Positions 33,000-44,260 of a stretch of DNA of 64,000 bases are shown here, piece by piece (positions within the stretch are counted from its first letter, which is position 1; the number at the start of each line of letters is the position of its first letter). Made by a program: the position numbers and the translations under genes. This DNA comes from Gavia stellata (Eukaryota; Chordata; Aves; Gaviiformes; Gaviidae), in NCBI RefSeq assembly GCF_030936135.1, contig NC_082637.1, positions 11,421,001 through 11,485,000 of the forward strand, given 5' to 3'. Below the pieces are notes generated by a model. It saw nothing but the letters and a program-made list of their open reading frames with translations, was not told where the DNA came from and ran no database searches.

Positions 33000-35900
33000 A
33001 GCAGCTCGTAGTGCAACACCTTCAGAGTAGGCAGGAGCCTTTGGGCACCTCCACCCTCAAGCCTCTGTGGCAGGGGCAGCCCGAAAGCTTTGCTGGCCCA
33101 GGAACCTCTGAGTGAAGGAGGAAATGCTGCCCACCCCTGGGGACCATGCCCTCCCTACCTCCCTCCCCATGCAGTCCTCAGCTGGGGGCCCACTGCAGCG
33201 GCCATCCAGAGGCAAGCTGCCGTCTGTCCCACTGGACATCCCACCCGTGAGCACTGTTCTGAATCTGGAAAGAGCAGGGCCAGACAGATGAACAAAATCC
33301 CTGAAGGGATGCTCACAGGCACCGAACACCCAAGTGCACCCCCTTTCTGGCACCCTGGTCCGGCAAGTTCTGCATCCCATCATCTTGCAGGTGGGAAGTC
33401 AGTTTCAGCAGGTAACTCACTGTGCTTGCTGCCTGACCTTGCCTGCCCCAGGAAACAGGCTGTTCTTCATCACATTTCCAGTAAGATTTGTAATTAACAG
33501 GCAGTCATGGCCAGTCCCCGAGAGCTGGCCAGCCCAAAAGCCACCACCAGCCACCAGCCAGAACAGAGATACAATACACCAGCTCCCAAGGAGCACTTGC
33601 AGCAAGGCAAATCAATGCCGCAGCAGCATAACAAACCTCTGGTCCAAAACCTCAACAAAAGCTCTTTGTAAAGATCAGTTCCTCCTGGCACCCCACATGG
33701 GGCCTGCACCAAGGCAGGAAGAAAAGCAAGTGAATGCCCGCAGGTGTAGGCGGACGCTGAGGTGGTAACACACTGTGCTCTGCCTGCCTGAAAGGTTGCT
33801 GCTTCCCTCCTCCACCCCTGGGGGAGATTTGTATGTACCACAACTTGCATGGCACAGTCAGCTGCTGGGAAGCAAAATCAGCAACAAGCACCAAGAGTCA
33901 GCACAGTGCAGCGGGAGAAAGCCACATCCTTCCTGCATGTATCCATGCTGGGACAAATATGCAGTTTTACCTGCATCCTTTCTTTCTCTTTCCTGTGTCC
34001 CTCTATAGTCACAGCCCTTTGCTCCCCAGCGGCAGCTGCCTTTCGGGGCAATGGGTCCATCAGGAGAGGCTGACATGCCGACACCACAAATCCATCCCAG
34101 CCAAGACCTCAACACCAGTCAACAGGTGATGCCAGCACTAGCCAGTAGCGCACACACCAAGCACGAGGGGCTGCACCATGTTTTGACAGCCCAGACACTC
34201 TTTCCTGAAGCATCATGGTGGGAAATACCAGGATTCCCCAGCCCACCCCAAAAGTATCTCCAAGTACACCTTGGGACCTCCTTGTACATCCCCCTGGATG
34301 GCTGCCCAGCAGCCTGGGATGGGGAGCAGCTGGAGCACAGCACTGCTCCTCACCCTCCTGCAAGGCACTGTGGCCAAGGGAGATGTTGGGGTTTCTCTTG
34401 GCTGTGTTTAGCTCTGCCTCCCAGGGCAGCTCCTCCCCGCTCAGAGCCCAGCCAGCTTGCAGCAGGGCTCAGCCTCCTACAGCACCAAGCAGGAGCCCAC
34501 CGCCCCCCTAGAGAGCCAGAGAGCAACACAGGGACCCCGGCACCCTAAGCAGGGATGGGGAGACAGCACCTGGTCACCTCTCTCTTCTCCTCCCCTTCAG
34601 CCAAGTGTCTCCAGAGCCCTACTTCTGGCCACCCAGATGGAACAGGTCCAGGTCCTCACCAGCTCAGCTGAGCAGCACAGGTACCATGGATGCAGCACAT
34701 GAGGCTCCATCTGCCCCTCCTAAGCCCAAGTGACAGTGATTTTGCCGATGTTTCAGCCTGTGCTGGTGCTCTGACTTTAAGACAGGACTTAAAGGGCTTT
34801 GCCTGTTGGAGGAAGCCCAACCAGAGCTCCTACTCTCTGCCCTGCTCCTGCCAAGCTCCCAGGCCCCCTTGATGCTCAGAAGACAGGAGGGGCCCTGTGG
34901 TTTTTCCAGGGTCTCCCAGCACCTGGGTCCAGACCTATGCAGGCACAGCTTTCCTCTCTTCCTCCAACCCGGCAAGGCCTGCGGAAGGGCGCTACGCTTC
35001 AACAGCTACGAAATACCCGGTGCCAAAGGACCTGCAGGGAAGGAGCGTGTCCCAGGTCCTGGGGCAGAGACACTGTGTTCCCTGGGCTCACTGAGCCACC
35101 AAACCCTGATGTGGCATGACACAGCCAAGCTTGGGGTGGGTCAGGAACCTGGCTTACCTGCTGGTTTCATTCCTATTAACACATCCAGGGGGAACCCAGG
35201 ATTAACAGACCGTGGTCTCAGTCCGGTGGCAACAGAGCAGGATGGCGGGTGAGGAAGGGTCCCTGGCTGAGCAATGCAGCAGCTGTACCGCATGCCAGGC
35301 TGCAGACTGCAAAAGGGTCTGTTGCTGTTTTAACAGTACTGTACCAGCCAGAAAGGAAGCAGGACGGGTGCTGGGGCAGCTCTGCCAGGCAGGGGGGCAT
35401 CTGTCATAGGGCAGGACCAGCAGAGCCCTTGGAAAGGGGAGCCTGGCAGGGCTGGCAGCACAGCACTGGTACAAGGAGGAGAGCAAGAGCTCTGCCCAAA
35501 GGGGGCACGCTCACCCAGCGGGGATCAATGCGGCTTCCCAGAGCAGCACTGCCAGCGAGTGAAGGGAACACACGGCCGGTGGACAAGAGGCTTTGGTCTG
35601 GGCATTGCTGCCTGGGGCAGAGAGCCATGCCCAGGGGCTGGTAGGGCCAAGTGGGGTCCTTGCACCATTTAGACCACAAAAAAACCCAAACCAACCCCAA
35701 ACTGGCTTTTGCTGCCTTCCTCCCTCCTGCTCCCTCTCCTGGGAAGTGCTGAGGAGACCTTCGCAGCCTCACTGGGTGTGAAGCAGGAACCATGCAGTGA
35801 GGAAAGAGAGGGGCTGTCATTACAAAAGGGCAAATAATCATCCTCGGTAGGAACTGCTAGAAACAGACTGCCTGGAGGATAAATTGCAGCTCTGTTGGTC

Positions 35901-37400
35901 CTATCTGAACTCTAGGAGAAGGAAGGAAATCTAACGAGTGCAAGTGCAAACCCAGAAGCTTCCTGGCACAGGCTAAAAGCAGAGCTTGAGAAGCGCCAGC
36001 AGGCAGAAAGTTTCCATCACAACCCTGAAGGACGGCAGCGCTAGCAGCAATGCTGCCACCAGAGAAGGGTTTCTCCACAGCCTGACAGATCAGGCATACC
36101 ACCGTCAGGAGAGAGACAGACGCGTGAGTCTGGGGACCACCTCCAGCATTGTCCATAGGAAAGCTGGCAATCCTGGAGAGAAGCTGGTTGGAGAGATGCT
36201 AGAGGAGCAAACTATGCCTGAAGGGAAAGACGACCAGCATGGACATGGCTCTGGCACTCCCCTGGGATTCAGGTTGGGGAGGAAGAAGCTCACACTTGGT
36301 GGAAACAAGGGAGAGGGAGAGAGGGAGGGAGGGAGCATCCTTGCCCCACTGCAAGGGCAAGTGCTGCTCTCAGGGGTCCTCAGGAGGCCTCCTGCCGTGA
36401 CAGATTTATGCAGCCGCTGAGCCTCGCTCAGTGCTGGCCCCTGTGCTGATAATGGGGAGGAAGCCTGAGCCCAGAGGGGAAGGATGGGGCCAGAGGCAGT
36501 ACCCATGTTACGAGTGTGAGCTCCTAGAAACCACCAGAGACAGCTTCTGCAGAGACAGACCCAACACCTCCCTCTGCCCCGCAGCACCCCTGTTTGCGAG
36601 GTGCTGCAGCTGCCCTTCCTCCCAGCCCACAGGAAGGAACACTGATGGGGTGCAAAAGCCCCTGGGGACAGAGCAGCCCTCTCTGCAGGACACCTTGCTG
36701 GGGCTCCAGGCTGCAGCAGGCTCTTGAGGGGCTGAGATCTGCCCAGCAATGTGCGGTGCCTCCCCAACCCCAGACCCACGCACAGGTGCTGCAGGGACTG
36801 AGCCCTTCCGCTCAGCCGAGCCAGGATAACACAATGAAATCCCTCCCGGGAGCTCAGGGAGCCAGAGCAGAGCTCCCGGCCTGGGGGCTTACCCCTGCTC
36901 CCTCTGATGCCCCATGTCTTGGCATGGATCGCCTCCGCACACCTTGCCGGGGTGCCTCGCCTGCAGGCAGCGATGCTGACAATAGCCTGCAGCTGGGAAG
37001 GGGGGCTCGCAGGGTCTGCAGGCAGATCTTACTATGCAACAGCCACCTGTGTATGGCTTTCTCCCACGTCCAACCCCCCCACCAGCCTCCCCTCCATGCA
37101 CGGCTGCCCCTCTCCCCAGGAAAGCGCAGTCAAAGAATGAAAAGCAGCTTAAAATCCGGCAGGACAATCGGGCAGCTCTCCAAAGCCGGCAGCACCCCCT
37201 GCCCACCCAGCACCAGCAGGCTCAAACCTCAGCGATACAGCCCACGGCCGCCCAGCTCCAGCGTTCGACCAGGAGCCCAGGAAACCTGCAGCAGGCAGGG
37301 CAGGGAAATCCCATGCAGCAGCCGCTGATGGGGAGGACAGCCCAGGTTGAGGACAGACCTTTGTCTCTGCCTGCCTGTCTTGCTTGCTTGCTGCCGGAGG
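33000..37400. other. Non-coding stretch, no gene recognised
   Basis: Only short or random-looking frames are present. There is no recognisable transposon core, tRNA or protein exon. A few isolated donor-like sites occur on the minus strand (for example near 36890) without convincing partner acceptors. This is presumably a long 5' intron or upstream flank of ATOSB. Confidence 0.45.
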
Positions 37401-37424
37401 AGGAAGAGGGGGGCGGTGGGGGAC

Positions 37425-37565
37425 AGCGAGCAAAGATAACACCCCTAGGAGGGATGTCACAGCCACGTTAATCACTTGGAATTCCAGCCAGCGCAGACCC
37501 GGGCGCTGCAAATATGGGCAGCAAATGGAGATGCTCAAAGCTCTGAAATAATTGGATCCTTTCAC
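37425..37565. promoter_or_regulatory. Possible conserved regulatory element
   Basis: Within GC-rich surroundings this patch is AT-balanced and dense in transcription-factor-like words: CAAAGATAAC (GATA), CACGTTAATCACTTGGAATT (homeodomain or HNF1-like TTAATCA), GCAAATATGGGC and GAAATAATTGGATCC. The character is that of an enhancer, but there is no direct proof from one sequence. Confidence 0.25.
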
Positions 37566-38192
37566 AAGAGCCGAGCCCAGAATCCAGCACAGGAATTCAG
37601 TCCCCACTGGAAGTAGAGAGATCAAATACACGGAGAGGCAGGCGCAGCACAAGCAATCCTCAGCCACCGCGGTATCCGGCTCCGCAGACCCTGGCGCTGC
37701 TCTACTCTCAGGTGCCTTCTCAGCTGGACCGAGGGTGAGGGAGGACCGCAGAGGAAAGCCCGAGCCCCCAGCCCTCTGAGGAGAGGACCGGCCCCTTCCC
37801 ATCCAACTTACTCCACTTGTGGCAAGGTGCAGAAACGCTGCCAATGCGAAAGAGGGTTTCGCGGAGGAAACCAGCAGCCTCGAAGCCCTGCTTGACCGGA
37901 GGAACAGCCCATGGACAGGAGACCCCTGAAGCTGGCGGCTGGCCTCTGCAGCCCCGCGAAGGAGATGCCCAGCCTGGCAGGCTTGCCAGCCCACATCACA
38001 TTCCCGGCGAGACACACACACGGCACATGTAGGCTCCTGCTCGGCGCCTCAACGGCAATGAAAAGGCACAGAGGCTTCTGCCAGAAAACAAAGAGGCAGC
38101 GGCAGAGCTGGGGGTGGGGAAAACTCTCCGCTGCCCAAGAGGATCCCTGCAGAGGCAGGAGGATGCTGCTGGGCTCCACCGCAGCTACTCAC

Positions 38193-38470
38193 CCCCGCGA
38201 GCCCCAGGTGGCACCCACTTGCCTGGCGCAGGGAGTCGGGAGGGTGGGCCAGCCCCCTGCTCCCCTCCCTGAGGCAGCGCCGGGTGGGAAGTGCTGGAGG
38301 AGGCAAGCCAGGCCCAGGACAACAGCTGTCCACAAGGGGAAAATTCCTCCGGGCTGGCTCTGCTTCGTAAAAAGCTGCGTCTCTCCACCTCGGGGTAGCT
38401 GCCGCGCACCACTGCTCCCGGGGTGAAGGCACAGCCGGCACCATGCCCGCAAGCTTTGCCACCAGGGCAA
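38193..38470 (-). other. Candidate alternative first exon or minor promoter
   Basis: A minus-strand donor (CGGGG|GTGAGTAG) ends at 38193, and the sequence to its right is GC-rich with moderate CpG content. It could be an alternative first exon of ATOSB at a more proximal promoter than the island at 63 kb. No coding frame I recognise passes through it. Confidence 0.22.
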
Positions 38471-38499
38471 TCTGCGGAGCCCAATGACATTGACCTTGC

Positions 38500-41400
38500 A
38501 CCGGCACAGCGGCCTCAGCAGTCACCCCAGGGTGACAAAGAAAGCGCCTGCAGCAAAGGCAAGCCCCTGGCCACCCAGGCACAGGGACGTGTTGGCCAGC
38601 TCACTTCCAGTCCTCCTGTCCCTCTCTGGGGGGGTGGCCAGAGGGACAGGGACCTCAGCCACTGAATGACCACACAGACCAGCTGCTCCACTCCAGACCT
38701 CGGTGCCAACTGCAACTGCTGGAACATTTTCCACCGTTGGTGATTACGAAGTCACGTGTCTGTGCAGCCGGTCACAGGATGACCATGAGAAGGCAAATGG
38801 GTCCTGGCAGAGGGGCAGGGACCACTTCCGCTCTGCACTTGCACAATGCCTGGAGTCTCCAGCCACGGCCAGGGCACTGACATGCTGCCATGTTTCAAGT
38901 TCAATAAGGACATTTGTCCAAGGGAGGCATCCCCCAAGTCCAAGCAGGACTAGACCGTCACCATACCAACTGATGCACAAATGTTAGCATTAACAGTCCT
39001 TTTTATCTGATATCCCAAGAGAAGGAAAGATGCCCTGGGGCTGGTGTCTGCATCAGAAGCCCTGGGAACCCTATTCCTACCCCTTGAACTCAATCCCAAT
39101 GGAAAGACAATTGCTCACTGGTAACCCCCATCCCGTCAGCTCCCTGTCCCAGGCCATGCACTGTGGGAAGCGTGATCTAACCATACGGCGTGAAGAGCCC
39201 AGCCCACTCTGCATCACTATGAGCAGGGTACAGAAACATGAGCTTCTGACAGGGAGCCGGGGGGGGGGGGGGTGGGGGGGAGGGGGGGGGCCTTATGCTT
39301 TGTGAGCCAGGAGAAGACAGAACAACAATCAGCGGTTGATGGGACTCCTTTTGCTCCCACCTCTGCTGTCTCCTCTCTTCTCTCTCCAGCAACCACCGCA
39401 TACAGTCACAGCCCCATCCTCCCTCCTTACCGAGCCAGCTCCTTCTGTACCCCCGATGCTCTGTACCCGTCCACACTGCCTGATCACAAATGCACAACAT
39501 TTCACCTTCCCCACGTCCTTTGCATGACAGCTGGGCTCTGCATCCTCACAAACATGCTCCTCTTCGCTCCCACCCAACCCCATCCTCCTTCACCATCAGA
39601 TGCTGCCCTGTTACATGCACCCCCAATCATAACCCCAATGTCCCCAGCTCTTTACCCATGCTCTGTTGCGTCCTGATTGCTGCAGCTCGTACTATAACTT
39701 ATGCCAGCTTCCCCTCCATCTCTGCCTGCCACCCACCTACAGACCTGCCAGCCTGAGCCTCCTTGCACCCACCCCAGTGACGAGTCCCCGACACCTATCT
39801 GGGAGAGCCACAGCAACGTCATCTTTCCCTACCTCCCCAAATGGTCACCAGGGCACTGCAGAGCAGCAGAAAAGGTCCTGGGGATGCTGCATTACCCCGA
39901 GCAGCAGCTCCGGACACAGGCAACAAAGCTATGCGTGGGAAGAGGGAGCAAGCGAAGTGTCTGCAGTGGGGAGGGCAGCAAGGATTGTGCATGCAGCATT
40001 TACCCCGTGGGAGCTGCCTGTCCCCACCGCAACGCCTCTTGCAATACACTTCCTTTTACCGTAAGAGCCCTCCAAGGGAGGTGCTTGGGCACAGGCACTC
40101 GGGCCTCTCGCTCAGTATTACCAAGCTGCAGCCTGCAGATAAGGCTGCAGCAGCTGTGGGGACATTCAGCATCTTTTCCACTCCCTGTGCTAGACATCTA
40201 CGTGGCACGGGGGGAGGAGATACCACACACACATATGGCCATGCACACCCTCCCAACTCACTCCTTTGCAGCTGCAATTTAGAAAGTCTCAAGTCTAGTG
40301 CAGGCCAGAGCAGTGAGACAGGCTAGGCAGGGATTCAGGCCATAAGGGCGAGGCTTTGTACATCTTTGATTGTAAAGAGTTGGACACACCCAGGGCTACT
40401 GCAGGGAAGGAGGATTTCCACCAGGTATTCAATGCCCTGTGCCTTGTCAGGGAAAAGGGAAATCTCTCCTCCCTGTGGGACTGAAGGTGAGAGACAAACA
40501 CCCTGCTGGCATTAGGAAAAGGGTGTCACAGCTGTCACCTAAACTGTTGCCCGTAATGGAGGCAAACATACAAGTGCACAGGCCCGTTTGAAGGGAAATG
40601 ATGGGGTAGGAGGGACTGGCATGTCTGACTGCAGGCATACCCATACACAGGGCAGTGGGACACACAGTCCAACTCCTATTTCATCCTGTGAAACTGGCAT
40701 ACCTCCTGGTCCACACGCCCTGAAGCACTTGCGGGGTCCCACCGACAGCAGAGCTCTGCCCAGTGCATCCGCCACCCTCTTCACCGGGGCCGGGCTCCTG
40801 CAGGCCTGCCCAGGCTCTGAGCAAGGCATGCGGCTGGGGATGCCCTTGGGATGGAAAGGGGAATCTGCCTGGCACCTAGATGTTGCATGGAGATGGATGA
40901 AGCCAAGGCTCATCTGCTGTTTCATGTCAGGAGGAGGCCAGAGAGGACCTGCCATTGGGGCTATCTGGCAGGTGTAGCCTGCAGGGACTACAGGGCACTG
41001 GGGCACTGGCATACCAGCATCCTCCATCTTCACAGAAGAGAGAGTGAACAGGGACAGGCTCAAGATGCAGCTGCGACCCCAGACAACCCTTCTGCGCAGG
41101 ACAAGAGGCCCAATGTCAGTCTCTGCAAGATGCAAAGTGCAAACTCTGCTTGCTGCCACTGTTGCAGCCCATGTTTTGCTGTGCTGCTTCTGCAGGAACA
41201 CACAAAACTCAGAGACCTCAGAAACCAGCTTAACTATGGCAACTGGGTCCAAAACACCTTCAACCCTACTGGCAGCCATGTCACTGGGGACACAGATGTC
41301 CCCTAAGACCTGACCCTCCTAGGGAAACGGAACCCCTGAGAGACCTGAGAGCTCTCCATGGACTATCAGGAACCAGCTGGTCCCTGGCTGCACAGTGATT

Positions 41401-42600
41401 TACCCACACTGGGAACAGACCCCAGGGGCCTCTTGGCTTGGACCACCAGATCCTGCTGCTCTTGATGCGTGTGGGTGTTGTAAGAGGAATATCCAAGTAA
41501 TGCAAGAGTGCCCAGAGCGGTATTAAGCAATGAGCGGACTGGTGAAGAAGGGCTCTGAGCAAGATGGTAGCCCAGCACCAGTGAGCCCAAGGGAAAGCCT
41601 GAGAGGAGCAACTTGAGAAGGGATCTGGGGACTAACACAGGCTCATGGGAATGTCCTAGACCTTGAAAACCCACATAAAAGCATGTGCGGAGCCTGGACA
41701 TCCTCCCAGCCTCTGCCAGATGGGGAGGCAGACATAGCCATCACTGCGGGTCAGCTCTGCCCGGACACCATGGCTACAAGCAGGCCCCTTTGCTCCGGTT
41801 CATTACTGTTGCAGACGGGATGGGGCAAATATTGAACACCTTTTGCGCACTTACACACCAGACACAGGCTTCTGCAGCATCAGGCACCAGGGTCAAAGCT
41901 CGGCAACACAATAAATCACAGAGCGAAGTCGTTTCTGAAGACAAGGCTGATAAGGCTGCCAGCAGTCAGCCTTGCAGGAGGACAAGATCAGGAAAAGAGC
42001 AGCCATGAGAATAAAAGGCTGGCAAAGAAACAGAAAATACTGGGAGCAAGTAATTCTTTCCAGACAGTCCTTTGGGCTCATCTCAGACTCCATCTGCTCG
42101 GGTTGGTCAGGCAGCTGGAGCCTTTAAAAAGGCTACTGGTGACTTCCCCCACAACTGCCACTGTCTCTGGGACAGGCACCACAGGGAAGATAAACCTGGA
42201 GCGCTTCCAGCCAGAGGGCTGGGGGCCAGAGTCCTCCCCAGCCACCCAACGATGCCAGCACCCCCCTACAGATCACAGCTCTGCACTACCAGCAGAGCAG
42301 GGCGGATGGTTTAATGTCCCGTGCTTTACTGCCAGCCGGCTTTTTGTGCTCATGCAGGGAGGGAGTAACATGGACCTCTGGAGTGATGGCTAAGCTAGGT
42401 GGGAGCAAAGCAATGAGTTAGGCAATATTGCTAAGGCAGTGCCTCCGTCCCCCAGCACTGCTAATACCATACAGACAAGACAAACCAAGCCAGGAGAAGG
42501 GGATGGATAGAACAACTCCCTGATCCCTGCAGTTGCCTACAAGCCAGTCAGTCCAACAGGCCATGAGCTGCTACATTGCCAAGCACCCTGAGAACTGCAG
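38500..42600. other. Non-coding stretch, no gene recognised
   Basis: Apart from the G tract at 39259-39290 I see no exons, RNA genes or clear repeats. Open frames of 100-250 codons occur on both strands, but their composition is unlike real proteins and they lack splice-site support. Confidence 0.45.
39259..39290. repeat. G-rich low-complexity tract (G14-T-G7-A-G9)
   Basis: Thirty of 32 bases are G. It can form a G-quadruplex on the plus strand. Such tracts in bird genomes are often assembly weak points. Confidence 0.9.
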
Positions 42601-42618
42601 AACTGGGGAACAATGGTG

Positions 42619-43055
42619 GTGGGAAGGGACCTCAGGGGGTTTCAGTCCAATCCTGCTCACAGGAGGGCCAATGTCAAGCAGATTGCACAGGGCTTGCCCC
42701 TGCCAAGGACTGAAGTTCTCCAAATGTGGACACTGCACCCCCTTCTCTGGGCCCTACTCCAGAGTCTAACAGCCCTTGTGGGGAAATATTTTTCCTAATA
42801 TCTAATTGGAATTTCCCTTGTGCGCCATTGCTTCTTATCCTGTCCCTGGGCCCTTCCCAGAAGAGCCCAGCTTCAGCTTCTCTTCAAACCTGTAGCTGCC
42901 AGCAGCAATGAGAGCCCCCTTCACTGCCTTCTCTTTCCCAGACTGCACAAACCCACCACTCTCAGCCTCTGCCCCCCACGTGCTGCAGCACGCCAGCAGC
43001 CCCATGGCGCGGCCAGAGCTCCAGTGCATCTCTGGAGAGTGCTGGAGCCTGTTAG
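42619..43055 (-). mobile_element. CR1 LINE 3' region, antisense
   Basis: The plus strand shows the reverse complement of a CR1 3' region: GGGAAGGGACCTCAGGGGGT, a GTCCAATCCTGCTCACAGGAGGGCC-like stretch, then GTGGGGAAATATTTTTCCTAAT and CCCAGAAGAGCCCAGCTTCA, and a segment matching the CR1 TCTCTTTCCCAGACTGCACA. It is diverged and has no intact frame. Limits are approximate. Confidence 0.75.
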
Positions 43056-44240
43056 TCTCCATCCTGCCCAAACAAGAGTGCCAGCAGGGAGGACAAGAGG
43101 TACCCACGGCCAGCCCCAAGCAGCAGACATCTGCACACCTATGGGGATCTTGAAACAAAGAGACTCTCCTCAACATGGAGACCAGTGGGGGTAGTTTTTG
43201 TGCAAGTATTCGATCCTTGCTCTGGTTGGAAGTGATACCAACTACCTATGTCAGTGCCTGCTGCAACACACCTAGTCTATCCTGAGCTGCGAGTCCCAAG
43301 TACCTGCTCCAGGAAGTTTGGCCCTAAATATAGAGAGCTTTGGCTTCACTGCTGTGGCACCGATAGCAGGCCTACTTCCATCACACCCACAGGGACCTGC
43401 CCTCAAGAGTGATGAGCAGGACCACCAGGAGTCAAACTCCTCAGAGACCAGCTGGTCTAGATGGAGACTCAACAACCCAGAGGAGGTCCCTGGATGAGGG
43501 AAGCAGCCATCCACGAGCCCCCCCTCCAACACACCCCCAGGGTCTGTGCCAGAGCCCAGGTCACACAAGGGATTTTGGAGCCAACGACCAACCATGCCCT
43601 CAGATCTGCAGCACATCATCTCCATCCCAGCTCTCCCCCCACACTGTGTTCAATCAATCTAGCGCTATCTCTATCTGTCTCTGCTCCAGCAGGGCTCATT
43701 TATTTTTCAATCCTCTCCCTGCTCTCCCAGAGCCGATGGGAAGGTTACTGGGGAGGATCTGACCAGGACAGAGACTTCCTCAGCTGGCCTAGGGCTGCCT
43801 GCATGGGGACAGGGATCCACCCCATGCACTGGAGGCTGGGGCACCTGGTCACCACACAGCTCCCTTGCAGTACTTGTCTTCTGTCCCTCCTGGGAAAGTC
43901 TCAGCACCGAGGATGCCCCAGGCCCCTCCAGGACAGCAATATGTCCATGGCTGGAGGAAATTCGGGCAGAGTACGGGTTCAGCACGTGGCCGAGCCAGAT
44001 CCCGGCCCATTCCCAAGCCACAGGCGCTGCCTCCACCTTTTAAGCCCTGCGGCTTTCCCTGCGCTCCTCCAGCACCCTCACCCCACTGCCCAGGGGACCC
44101 GGCATGGGCTGCCAGGCCCTTGGGCTCCCTTAAATCCCAGCCCTGGGAGAGCACCTGCCCTCTGCTTCCAGCTGACTCATTCCCCTGTGATTCACCCCCT
44201 CCTCCTGCTTGACTCACCCATTTCTGCCACAGCCTTGTGC

Positions 44241-44260
44241 ACACACGCGCGCGCGTGTGT
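44241..44260. repeat. Perfect 20-bp palindrome of alternating CA/CG/TG
   Basis: ACACACGCGC followed by GCGCGTGTGT is a perfect palindrome and a pure alternating purine-pyrimidine run, flanked by more TG repeats. It is a classic Z-DNA-forming or cruciform-prone sequence and is probably a degenerate CA/TG microsatellite. Confidence 0.9.

Noticed and set aside
37149-38021. 290-codon minus-strand open frame near a GC-rich patch
   Set aside because: No recognisable domain, and it overlaps the AT-balanced regulatory-looking patch; a donor-like site near 37808 interrupts it. More likely leader or flank DNA than a protein.
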